Of a DNA stretch of 64,000 nucleotides, positions 1 through 11,300 are shown piece by piece. Source of the stretch: Bugulina stolonifera (taxonomy: Eukaryota; Bryozoa; Gymnolaemata; Cheilostomatida; Bugulidae); assembly GCA_935421135.1 (NCBI GenBank), contig OW285189.1:17381072-17445071 (forward strand), written 5' to 3'. Each line of letters opens with the position of its first letter. The first letter of the stretch is position 1. The position numbers and the translations under genes were made by a program. Below the pieces are notes generated by a model, which saw only the letters and a list, made by a program, of their open reading frames with translations, made no database searches and had not been told where the DNA came from.

Positions 1-901
1 TACCTAGGCCTATAACAGCCCTTAGCTAGAGCCCATCATGTATATCTGAGCTCATTAATAGCACTGCAGTAGTTAGTAACAGTTGATGAAGACTGTAACC
101 ATAGTTACTGGATTTATTTGGTGAAAGTATTTTGTCAAAACAATTAGATCTGGAAATATTTCTTCACTAGTAGTATTGACCAGTAAAGGAGGTATATAAT
201 TAAAGATTGTATCAATATCTGATAAGATGACATACAGCTTAACTTTCTAATACCAACTGATTACTGCCTAGTGTGCATGATGACAGTGCTAGTAAGGAAA
301 TATTTCCTACTAGTTATGCCACACTAATTCAAGCAAGTTTGAGGTTTATTAAAAAGCCTCTTGACTTGAACACACGACTATAAAAAATGTTTGTAACTTG
401 AATTGTGATTTAATTACGGTGATGGTCGAAGACTCTTAACTCACACATCACTTTGTTGAAATATTCAGTTTTCATTGAGAGACTGTAAATTAAAATGAAT
501 AAAAATAACCAGAATCTATTGTAGGGAAATTAGACAGATTTTAGACTCTACATAACTTGAAAAAACCTTGAGTGACTTGAAAAGATTTGACTTGCGACTT
601 TAAAGTTCTGATTAATCACTAAATTGGATTGACTTGCTACTTGTAGAGTCACAACTAAGAGTCGGCTATGGCGACCTGAGTATCCAATAAAAACTTGCTA
701 TCATCTCTACAATACTGTGTGCATATTCTCAGAGTACGGAGAGAGTAGAGATTATATATCTATTCCCCACTACTGAGGTTTTTCAACCCAAATATAGACA
801 TACCCACAGCCTACATGTTGAATGACATTTGGTATCATTAGTTCTACAGGTAGAAGTCGATTAATTACATGTAGATGGTCAGTTAGCCTGTAGCTGTACA
901 C

Positions 902-1004
902 ACACTGGGGACTGTGCTGAAGAATAACTAACCTATATACACACTGGGAACTGTGGTGAAAAATAACTAACCTGTACAAGCACTGGGGACTGTACTGAAG
1001 AATA
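902..1004. repeat. Short tandem repeat, about 42-bp unit
   Basis: Three diverged copies of CACTGGGGACTGTGCTGAAG followed by AATAACTAACCTATATACA. The spacing is 40-43 bases. Confidence 0.7.
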
Positions 1005-1148
1005 ATTTTTGATCTTTCATCTCAAGGCCACTCTTCGCTTGCCTCATTTCCCACACTAGCTTGTCCATCTGTGTGTACCAGCATAGAATATATATATGTA
1101 GGCCTACGGCTGATTTAATCACCATAATAACACGCCTAACAGTGCCGG

Positions 1149-1275
1149 TGCCATGTGAAATTTCTGAGCTGTCTATATGAAATCTAAAATAGCTTTGTTT
1201 TCTTGGTTAGCGGGTAGCGGCAATTACGTTGAGATGTCACTGTTTTGGGAGCAAGCTCAGAAATTCCACCTGACA
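1149..1275. mobile_element. Possible MITE: 22-bp imperfect inverted repeats
   Basis: Arms 1149-1170 (ending GAAATTTCTGAGCT) and 1254-1275 (starting AGCTCAGAAATTCCAC) pair with three mismatches over 22 bases, giving a 127-bp element. No target-site duplication is evident, so the class is unknown. Confidence 0.45.
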
Positions 1276-2342
1276 CAGGAAATAACATATTACAATCATG
1301 CAAGTTAGAGTAGGGTATATCTGACTATCTGATTAAGGCGCACAGCATAATAGATCAAACATCTCCACTTGGCTAAGATAATCTAGCATTTGCTCCAGGT
1401 CCCAATCTGGGTCTACGATAGCTATGAAGAGTATAAATTTAGCAAATGCTTGCAGAACTCGAGCTAAGAATCAGTGTGGTGTCACGCCAGGCTCGTTAAA
1501 TGCTCAAAATTGATACCAAGTGGGCTGATGCCAATACCATGTGAGGGAAGGTCAGCAAGCAAGGCAAGGCTTACCTGTGGTTTAAATAGATAACTCAAAT
1601 GGATTAAGTGTGGATACATGATAACGCAGACATACCCTGTAGTAAGAGGTCTCTTTCACTATGCTGTTCTGAACTGGGTCAGCTAATCCCACTGAGGACA
1701 TGGCTTTTTCTCACCTGACTCACACGCGACTGTCAGGTACCTTTCCTCCCTTGAAGCTTGCTAGACTTAAACAGGACCCGTGTCACTACACTCACCCTGG
1801 TTCCTGAAACAAACCAAGTAAATGATAATATAATTATTATAATTATAATATGATTAATAACAAATTATTTTATTTTTATATGATTTCAGGACAGAGGACT
1901 AAAAAAGCAGTAGTGGGTAGATCGTGAGTCGCAGTAGGGCTAAAAAAGCAAAACTTTTACCTTACAAAATGAAAAATTCTGCAACTATTTGGCTAGATTG
2001 TGTTATTGACCTTTTGCGCCAAACACACATTTCTAAAGTAATAAATAAAATCCCAACACTAATGATCTGATGGCTTGGACACAGCCCATGTCACTACTTA
2101 CTGGTCCACCAAAGTCAAAAACACATCAAGCGTGCATATAAAAAAGGCGTGGTTAGGAAGGAAACGCTCCGCTGTTCCAGTAGTCCGTTCATGACTATCG
2201 GCCGCCGACGTCTCTAGCCCGAAGAATATGGTAAACAACTTTGGCTAATCATAGAGCAAGCTGTTGTTCTAGATAATAATAGTAGCCAATGGGATCCTCT
2301 ATTGCTGTTCGCGCAAAGCGAAATCGCGCATGCCTAAAACAA

Positions 2343-2460
2343 CCATCGCCATTTTCTCCTCTTTTGGTCATTGTGAGGCAAGAAGTTATATATATATATA
2401 TAACTTTATTTAAGTTATCAGAAATAGGTTTTTAAATTCCTGTTGAACACAGCTAATACA
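2343..2460 (+). promoter_or_regulatory. ALYREF 5' flank: YY1-like site and TATA-like run
   Basis: Positions 2343-2355 read on the minus strand as AAAATGGCGATGG, close to the YY1 consensus common near housekeeping gene starts. A (TA)n run at about 2388-2402 lies some 60 bases before the ATG. This run could be a TATA element or just a microsatellite. The transcription start is not known. Confidence 0.35.
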
Positions 2461-4847
2461 ATGGACAAGAGTTTGGACGATATTATTGCTTCCAACAAGG
2501 GGAAGTTTTCATTTGGACGAAGAGGAGGTGGCCGTGGGAAGAGAGGAGGAAGTGGTGGAGCAAGAGGAACTCGCGGTGGCGGCCGTGGAAATGCCAGAGG
2601 CAGTGGTCGTGGAGGATTCAGAGGCTCTCCACGAGGAGGCGTTCAGAAGAGAGGAAGAGCTAATACATACAGCAGGGTAGGTTTTTATTTCGCCTTGCAG
2701 GGAGTGCCGTGGGTGTCTCTTCTGAAGTGACCCATGGCCATTGGTTTATCATGAAACCAGCATGGTGGTTCTTGATTGATTATCATGATCTGATGATGAT
2801 ACCATTAAAGCCTAAATGACCATCAACCCCTCAACTAAGACAATACATTTACAGAATTCAGAATAAATTGTCACCGTTTTCAAATGGCCTCATCAAATCA
2901 TGGTTTGCTATGAAATAAAGAGCTAATAATTTTTTTAGTATCTAACTAATAACTAATTCAAAACGAGTTAAATAAACCCTAAGGACAGGGACAGGAGGAG
3001 AATGGTAGTAAACATAAACCACGTCGTCTATCTATGTCAAAATAATCATGTTATGTTTATGTTCTATTACTCATAAAAATCAATTGAATCTATTGCTCTT
3101 TCACAGGGACCGATACCTGATGTGTGGGCACATGACAAGTTCTCAGACAGTGGTGCTGCTACTCGCAGTGGAGGTGCAGCTCGGGCAGGCGCAGGGAAGC
3201 TGCTTATTTCAAATTTAGACTTTGGAGTCAATGATTCTGATATCAATGTGAGTATTATCAAATCAAAAGCTAAAGTCAGGCTGCAATGCAAAAGTTGATT
3301 AGCGTACTAACAATAGAGCCTGCAAACTTAGAAACTAGATGATAATGCTAAATATTTGTGTGTTGGCAATTTAAGTTTTAGTAGGCCCAAAAAATCCACT
3401 ACGCATATTGAGAACAAATGATGGCTGAGGAATTTTCAAAGAGCAATTTTCTAACAGCAGGCCTATTGGATGCATGAAAGTTACGGCATAGCAGGAGTTT
3501 AGTGTGCCAACATGACAGTGTACACAATACTTAGCCTATTTATGGTACTGGCTGTGAATTGACTCCTAATTTAATTGTATTGCAGGAGCTGTTCACTGAA
3601 TTTGGCCCGATGAAGAAGGCCGCAGTGCATTATGATAAATCTGGCCGCTCTCTCGGCACTGCCGAGGTGATATATGAGCGTAATGCAGATGCTGTCAAAG
3701 CAATGAAGCAGTACAATGGGGTACCGCTAGATGGTGAGAGATATCAAAACAACTCAAATGAGTTGTTGGAGACTCCCATGTCTCCATACATCCCTCTCAT
3801 TCTTCAGTGTCTCATGGCGAGGCTGAAGTAGAGTAGTAAATGGGATAGAGTTATAAAAATACCTGTCTTGAGAACTTCCACGAGGCTAAAGCTAGCTGAG
3901 GTTCGCTAGAGCTGAGAGGTCTTGTGTATTGGCACTGTCCCCTGTTTGTCACTGCTATCTGTTGAGCTAACCGTGGACTAAAGAATATTGTTCAGCTGAT
4001 GGGATTGCCAAAGATACCGGCTCCTTGACTGAAGCTGGGCGGCATGTGCAAACCTAGCTTTGGACTGACTATCGACAGTTGCCAGTCATCGACCATCTTT
4101 CTGCTAAACTCAGTTACTGCCTGTGCCACCTAAGTCCCTAGACCAAACAAACTGCTGTGGTATTCATTGTTGTACTGTCTTTAAGCATTGCAAATAATTG
4201 TTTTGTTTCTTGTTTCTACTACAAAGGAACGCACCACAAAAATTGCATTAAGAATTTGGTGTATAGAGTCGATGAGACTTGCAGAGGGATTCACTAAGCT
4301 GTGATATTTTAGGTCGTGCCATGAGTATCAATTTGGTAGGAGCTCCTGCAGCAGCAGCGTCAGCTGTACCAGCAAGTCGCAGACTAGGATCACCTCGTGG
4401 TGGCGGCAGACCTCAGTGAGTTAACTACTGATACACACATTCTACCAGTACTCTTTGGGTGCAGTACAACTTCCTTTAATTTATCAGGCTTTTGTGCAAT
4501 CTATAATGCTGGTTACATGGTCTCTCTAGGCAGAGGAATGGCTCTTCATTTGGTGGACGTGGTGGTAGAGGAAGAGGCCGAGGAGGTCGTGGTAGAGGGG
4601 GGCGTGGGCCACCCCCAAGTGCTGACTCACTGGATGCAGAACTCGATGCCTACAGAAGCAAGGTAAATTATAGCTTCTGTGGTTGGGTTCTACAATGTTT
4701 ACATTTTCGCCAACAACAACCCAACATAAGGGCCAGATGCACAGACAATTGTTTTCTGGATTCTTGCTGACTATTTGCAGTTCTCAGTTCTCCACAGCAT
4801 AATACTGAATAGATGTTCTATTTATATTATAGATGGACACTTCTTGA
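2461..4847 (+). CDS. ALYREF: ALYREF/Aly/THOC4 mRNA export adaptor, six exons, complete
   Basis: Nuclear RNA-binding adaptor of the TREX complex; it bridges the UAP56/DDX39B helicase and NXF1 during mRNA export. Exons read by eye: 2461-2676, 3107-3247, 3586-3733, 4313-4415, 4530-4662 and 4833-4847. All junctions are GT-AG and keep frame, giving 251 aa, close to the human length. Residues 2-13 ([12 protein letters not shown]) match the N-terminal UAP56-binding motif. An RGG-rich region runs to about residue 70. The RRM spans about 103-178, with RNP2 at KLLISN (103-108) and an RNP1-like segment near SLGTAEVIY (142-150). A second RGG block follows (about 205-230). The C-terminus [15 protein letters not shown] is the second UAP56-binding motif; its last four residues and stop sit in a 15-nt coding segment of exon 6. 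I chose the ATG at 2461 because it begins MDKSLDD; upstream in-frame sequence has only TTG. NDUFA13 follows 1 kb downstream on the same strand. Identification is firm from family knowledge. Confidence 0.95.
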
Positions 4848-5130
4848 GCAGAATTGGTACCTACCTGCACCTGAAGGCTTTTCTACATTATATATCTCTC
4901 TATGAAGCAGCAGTACTACAAACATGGAGATGTGGAGATTCTCATGTATTTTCAAGCTATAATATGACTTTAGTTAAAATTTGTATTGGAACACAGGTTG
5001 CTAGATTCTACTTATAGTAGTAATATTAAAACTTACCTGCTGGGAACAAACAAACACTGTAAATAGATTAGAAGTCATCTGCAATGTATAAATATATATT
5101 ATTCTAAACATACAATGTACTATTATGCAC

Positions 5131-5136
5131 AATAAA
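5131..5136 (+). terminator. Probable ALYREF poly(A) signal (AATAAA)
   Basis: AATAAA lies 284 bases after the ALYREF stop codon, in an AT-rich stretch and before the NDUFA13 promoter region. It is the first good hexamer seen downstream of the stop. Confidence 0.5.
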
Positions 5137-5347
5137 ACTTTATACTTGTATATCTTTGTATCACTTGGTTGTACTCGAATTACTGCACATAGTTGGAAGC
5201 AGAGATTCAGAATACCAAAAGATAACATCTAGTTGTTACAGTATAGCTTGCAAACACCGACAATCTGACTAGTACAAACGAAACTTCATGCATTTCAGTT
5301 TCCGGGAAAATTTTGGCCAAAACAAAACGGCCTTTAGTTTGTTAGCT

Positions 5348-5385
5348 CCATAGAGGTAGGTATTCCTACCTACCTACCTCTATGG
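5348..5385. repeat. Perfect 15-bp inverted repeat between ALYREF and NDUFA13
   Basis: Arms 5348-5362 (CCATAGAGGTAGGTA) and 5371-5385 are exact reverse complements with an 8-base spacer. The 9-mer GTTAGCTCC occurs at 5341-5349 and again at 5385-5393, so the hairpin is bounded by direct repeats that overlap its ends slightly. Confidence 0.8.
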
Positions 5386-5841
5386 TTAGCTCCCTTTATG
5401 AGTTTATGTAGCTACCGCCTCTTCTTTGTGGAACCAGGGAAGCACAACTTCGTGAAAGTATCGCAGTCTTATCACTCGTACGGAGTTATTCTCTCTTGGA
5501 AACACAAGTACTTCTTTTTGTTTATACGATCCATTCGCATTTGGTATTGATAGCAGCTGAGAAGATGTCAGTGAAGTTGCCTTGTTTCATAAAGCTAATT
5601 CTCACTGACAAATGGGCGTCACCTATTCCCTCCCTAATAATTAGTGAAAGCAGAGGTCAAGGGCGTAGACCGGTATTAACAAAATTTTAATATTTATTTT
5701 ACAAGTAAATATTATAAAGTATAATTATATTCTATTGCCACAAATGATAATTGTTTGTTAGAAATACATTTGAAGTACTCGTGCTGAATAGGAAAGGTTG
5801 TAGCAGTGGTGAAGTAGTTTTGGTCGACCGGTAACATTTCT

Positions 5842-5856
5842 TTCAAATGGCTGCCT
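5842..5856 (+). promoter_or_regulatory. NDUFA13 start codon inside a YY1-like motif
   Basis: The context AAATGGCTGCC around the ATG resembles the YY1 consensus (AANATGGCGGC). The initiator ATG lies inside the motif, an arrangement known for nuclear genes of mitochondrial proteins. No experimental support is available. Confidence 0.3.
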
Positions 5857-8131
5857 ACCAACAAGATATGCCCCCTAAAGGAGGCTATGCTCCATTTGAG
5901 TACGCTAAGCAGCAGAAGCCTCGCTGGTTGAAAGGTTAGCTTGAAAGGATAACATTGCGTTTACATAACCATTAACTTATGGTTTTATGATGATACAGTG
6001 ATGATACATGGCGTTATTTTAGTCTAGAATCAAAGGCGTTTGTGTTTAGCAAGTTCTCTCGGCTTACAGTTAGTTAGTTAGTTACTGTAACTGTTAGTTA
6101 CTCTACTGCTAGAAGTATTACTCAGTCTCAGTTAGTGCTTTGTACTCTGTTATGTTTATTGTGATGCAGCAGCTTTAATGAAAACTTACCAGTATCATAT
6201 TTAGGTATTGCAGTGCAGTTGGTAAGAAGACTAAAAATAACTAGATCATGGATGCTATGCTTGTCATTATGATTATGACTGTCACTAAATCATTGCGTGC
6301 TGCTCTGACAGAACAGTCTGTGTCTGCAATAATGCTGACTGTGATGAATTAAGCCATCTACAGTTGTGTAGGACAGCATTATAATATGCACCATCATTAC
6401 TCATTGTCATTACATATTTAGCTTTGGTTAGATAGTCCGATTGCCTGTTTTGAGTTTTTAATTAAAATTTACCTTATAATTTAGGAAAATGGGCATTTTT
6501 GGGATTTGCTGCTTATACCGCCGTGGCTATACAAATTCATAAAAGACAGTATTACAGAAGAATTACGTAAGTAGTATATAGCTCCATATATTTAAATAGT
6601 ATAAATAATATGAGTCAGTAACCCATCTATAACAATGAGTTGTTTATAGGGCTACACTAGAATTGTAGCATGTGGAGTTGAGATGTGTTGCTGGAACAAA
6701 CGAGGGGGGGACATCTATCAGGAGGTAAATTTCTAATCAGAATGGACTAGACTTTAGAGTAATTGATCTAGTTTCTCTAACTTGAATCTGTAGTTCTAAG
6801 GGGATTCTTAACTGGTCTCATTCTGAAGGTGGGGTTTTAATAGAGAGCTGATGCAGTAACAATCACTAAAAGCAAACCTCAATATTTTCAATGTTTCCAA
6901 CAACACTATTTTTCATCAGGGCCATTATCACATGCTAGAAAGTTGTGTCTAGTTCAGATTATTTCATGCGTTATACCGTTGTCTTTGTTCTTCAGTATGG
7001 TGGAGCTGGAGAACAGAGAAGCTAATATAGCAATGGAGCCAATACTCCTAGCAGAGCGAAACAGGATGTGAGTGGTTCTACTGTTTATCCAACAAGCACT
7101 TCGTGCTTGGTCTGCGACGCAAGCTTCACTGCAAAATTTGCTCGCTTCGCTCGAATCAAATGATGGCTTGTGTTCATGTACTGTGGTCATACATGTACAT
7201 GACCTCTGGTGGCACAGGCATGTTACAATGATTCCATGAGGAGTTGTGCCCCCTTGCATTAAGAAGACAACTCCAAGTCAATAGCGCGAGTTCTAACACC
7301 AATGTGTGGGGTGGGGTGGGTCATGTACCCACCCGCCCTTGGTCAGGGTTGAGGGCCTAAGGCTACCGACCCGCCCCGGCAGCGATGCCTGAGGACCCGG
7401 TTCCAAGGTCCTACCACCACCCAGAACTGAGATTCTCGCCGACAGCATATAACATATATTATGAATCATGGGTCCGGGAGGGTCTTCACCGTCGGCATAG
7501 CCCGAGATCCAACACTTATTTGGCATGTGGGGTGGGTTGTGTACCCACCCCACCTTTGGGTCGGGGCCGAGATCCTAAGGCTAGGGACCGCCCCGGCAGC
7601 GATGCAAGGAGACCCGGTCCCGAGGTCCTAGCACCACCCGGAGCCGAGATCCTGACCGGCAGCATTGCAACATATATGAGTCGTCCCGATTTTTGACCCC
7701 GAATCTGATTGGAGGACGGCAGATTGATGATGATGATGATCAAACAGCTATCTGTATTATATTACATTATATTCATATCATGTAACTTGTGCAATGTTTC
7801 GTGTAAATGCAGAATATTCTATGCTACTAACCAATTGATGGAATATATTAGTGATTTATATAATGAATGATTGTGCGTACTACAGGAATGTATTGCAATG
7901 TGTTGACATCATGTATAACTACTTTGTAGGTTTCTGAAACAGATGGTTAAGAACCGCGAAGATGAGAAAGAGGTTATGAAGGACGTGCCAGGGTGGGTCG
8001 TCGGTACATACTACGGCCACCCTATCTACCATAATAAGGATATCTATGCTAAGCCCTCTAGACTCGAGTATTACGCCCACACTGACTATAATAACTACTA
8101 CAGGCATTTGATGGAGAAGCACTATCACTAG
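5847..8131 (+). CDS. NDUFA13: NDUFA13/GRIM-19, complex I accessory subunit, four exons, complete
   Basis: Accessory subunit of mitochondrial NADH:ubiquinone oxidoreductase (complex I) in the inner membrane; in mammals it is also known as GRIM-19. Exons: 5847-5934, 6485-6566, 6996-7067 and 7930-8131. All junctions are GT-AG and in frame, giving 147 aa (human 144). The N-terminus MAAYQQDMPPKGGYAPFEYA matches the family QDMPPxGGYxPxxY motif. A single membrane helix (about residues 31-48, KWAFLGFAAYTAVAIQIH) follows and has no cleavable presequence, typical of this subunit. A charged helix contains ERNRM and KQMVKNREDEKEVM. KDVPGWVVG (98-106) corresponds to the conserved KDVPxWxVG segment. The stop is TAG at 8129-8131 and a poly(A) signal AATAAA lies at 8309. 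Intron 3 (7068-7929) holds a GC-rich repeat pair. Identification is firm. Confidence 0.95.
7303..7740. repeat. GC-rich duplicated element in NDUFA13 intron 3
   Basis: Two diverged copies of a GC-rich unit lie in tandem, offset by 217 bases. Each begins with a palindromic GGTGGGT..ACCCACC core (about 7313-7332 and 7531-7549). Each continues with CCGCCCCGGCAGCGATGC, then GAGGACCCGG or GGAGACCCGG. The second copy ends in a GAT trinucleotide run (7724-7740). Base composition is far more GC-rich than the flanks, which points to an inserted mobile or satellite-derived element. I do not recognise the family. Confidence 0.7.
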
Positions 8132-8308
8132 GCTCTTAGTGTACTAAAACTGTTACAATATTACAATGTATTCATGTCTTGTATAGTCTATACAGCTATG
8201 TTAACTATACAAACTTATTTTTTCAATGTCGTGATGGGATTACTGTTTCAAGTATTGTTTTCATCTTAAAACACGAGGGATATGAGTGGACTTTCTGTAG
8301 ACATTGTT

Positions 8309-8314
8309 AATAAA
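8309..8314 (+). terminator. Probable NDUFA13 poly(A) signal (AATAAA)
   Basis: AATAAA is 178 bases after the stop codon, followed by a T/G-rich stretch (GGTTGTTTTATCTCTGG) of the kind expected for a downstream element. Confidence 0.6.
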
Positions 8315-11300
8315 TTTCGGTTGTTTTATCTCTGGTATAAATCATGCAAGTTGCTGGCCCATGTAGCTTTGGAATTGTCTACTCCTAACAAATAACATGG
8401 ACAATAACACACAACTCCAATATTCAGTAATTAATAAATTGTCCCTCTAATGGTTTGGCTACACAAGGGTGCAGGCTGTGTCTGTAAGCTGGCACATTTG
8501 CTTCTTATAAGCGTAGTGCCTGTCCACCAGTGGCCTAATAACAAAATTTGTAACAACAATAATAACAAACTTTGTAATTGGGATCTTTGTATCTGATATT
8601 GACCTTAGTATTTGCCTAGGTAAACAGATTGTAGACTGCTTGGTAGGACTATTAACTTTTAATAAAACTGGTTACCTGAAGGATAGGAATTAGTGGGCTA
8701 TAATTAGGCTATGTCTTCTCTAAGTACTGTCTGAAGGGTCACATGGTATTTTTAGAATTTGTCTTCTTTTTGTCTGTAGTAAAAATTCGGGCTGGGAAGG
8801 CAACTTCAAATCTATTTATCATTTACTATATTCTATACATTAGTATAAGTATACCATGTAATATACATGTATGAGTCTCATCACCACATTGCACAGTGTA
8901 GTTGTAGCATTGTCTAGCAATACATCTCAATCAAGGGTAATGGCAATAAGAATGTTATGTTAGGACATGTATGAAGTAGTACTTGCTGTAAGAAGTCTTC
9001 AAGTCATAATTTTGCAGGTTATGTATTCTTATAATAAAACTGGTACTGCTTATTTAAAGGATATGGTAACACTTTTCTAACACAAAAATATACTTTATGT
9101 ATCAAATAATTTATGCTCTCCTAGACAGCCTGTTATAAGGGCTTATTTACCTGTACAATGCAACAACAATATATCATAAAAATTAAAATTGTAAATTAAA
9201 AACTGAACTCCACATACTGGAGACCCCTAACATCCTAGCTACTACAAGATATCATATTCTTAGATTAGGTGTGATAAATCGTCTTACAGAGTGAATGCAA
9301 AGTGGTTTTGTTACAATATTATAATAAAATAATAGGATTCTTTCAGGTGTCAACAAAAATAAAACTTATATTTGTTAGAAGTTCAGAGAAATAATATTAT
9401 GTGTACAAATATGAAAGTTTTCTAAACTGCAGCTTGCTAAAATATGCTCATACCCTAAGAGTGACCAGTAGTAGCCAGTAAGCATGACGGGGTATGGGTG
9501 AAGGCATCTATTTTATCTATGCTTTAATTTATCTAGTTACTCATATTAGTATGAGTGTTCAGCACCGCTTTGTATATTATGATTGGGATTTACAGTACAT
9601 ACATGTAGTTCCAATAAAACTTCACACTAACTTAGCACATTTAGTTGGAGTCGTGTTCTCTTATGTCCAGTCAGCTTAACGCCACCAAGGACTGTATTAC
9701 AAGTCGCAGTCCTAATGCTGTTGTGAAAGAAGCTCAGTCTGCTAGTCTGCTAGTTCTCACTTTGCATCAGCCCTAGTCGATCCGAACTATCTCCAAGAGT
9801 ACTCTGTCTAGAACTGTATTACCTAACCAAGCTATGTGTCACGAATGCTGAGTGGTAGAGACTCGTATGCTATGTACACTGTAGTTTGAGAGCTTTCTCT
9901 TGCTGGTAAAGAAGAAGGAAGGTGTCCACATACATATCTGTCAACATATAATAATAACATCAAGGCTAAATAGTACAGTGTAATACTTTAGAACTGAGGC
10001 ATATTGATATAAATTCTATACCAAGTGTACATATTATTATACTAGTTACATATAATTTGCTCCCATGCCAGTAGTAATTACACACTGAGTATATTGGTAG
10101 GACTAGGTTGCAATGACACTTGACTGTCTTGATCAAACAGGTGCCAGTGCCTTATCGTTGAGAGTTGTAACTTAAGCAGCAGGTGCCCTCTGAAGGACTG
10201 GTGCCTACTAAATTCCCTATGTGCATCGTACACAGCTTTCTTTATTTTCTAAGCACTAAACAGCATTTTATTTCTTTATATTATACATGTATATACTGTA
10301 CAGTGACAACTGCATCGTTGCCTCCTGGGCACCAGGCTTACTCTTAGCAAGGACTACCATTGATGAGCCACCTATAGATGACCAGAACCTTTACATGTAA
10401 TTCATAACATAACATGAAATAAATAAAAAGTTGATCATTTATGACATAATTTTATTATTTTTGTTGTCTGCATATCATTCTATGAAACTTGCAGAATTTT
10501 CTCTTGCCTACAGTACTAGCATGCACAATAATGGATCAATATACTACAGCTTACTATTCATTGGGGAGTCAATTATTCAACTAGTACACTCATACAGGAT
10601 GGAGTTTACTGTTATGACTTCTACTCTCAGTAGTTGCTGTGGCATATTATTGCAAATCCTTTCATTTCACTGCTAGCATTAGTACTCTGTTGATATTTTA
10701 TAGGTTCACTAGATGAGAATTTATAATAACATTGTATTATTTCATGTGCTATTTATAAAATACGGTACCTCTTGATGCATTGCCTGCATTACCCTTCACC
10801 AATCACCAACTGTGAAATAGTGTACATTCATTACTTTGTCAATATTGTTGTGCAAATACCAGCAGGTGCTTATTTACAAGAGTATTATTATAAACACATG
10901 TGCATCTAACTGTGATACATGTAAGTGAATAACGAAGACACAATCATTACCAATGCAATTACGCTACACAAATGTTCATATAATAATACTAAAATAATTA
11001 TATTATTATAGTCACCCAGACATAGCAGGAAGACACAACTCCAACCGCTTACATATCCTGGAAATATTTAGTCAAAGTGTTTTTTGTACTTTTATTCCAT
11101 AGTAGAATGAAACAATGGACTCCTAATATGATTTTACCCTATATTACTGTAATTTACATGCAGCTATGATGTAGCTGTGGATTCAAATAAACCCTGATCT
11201 CAGGCTATCGATCTAACCCATATTATAAAACGCATATTATACTAAACTCGTGCACACATGCCGTGACACAGTGTTTAGTTGATAAAGTCAATGCATTGTG

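Larger units (their letters stand above)
1..2342. other. Intergenic region upstream of ALYREF
   Basis: No coding exon is supported. It holds the tandem repeat at 902-1004 and the inverted-repeat element at 1149-1275; the remainder is AT-rich single-copy-looking DNA. Confidence 0.5.

Noticed and set aside
2443..2460. Longer ALYREF start at 2443
   Set aside because: The codon there is TTG; the ATG at 2461 starts the conserved MDKSLDD motif.
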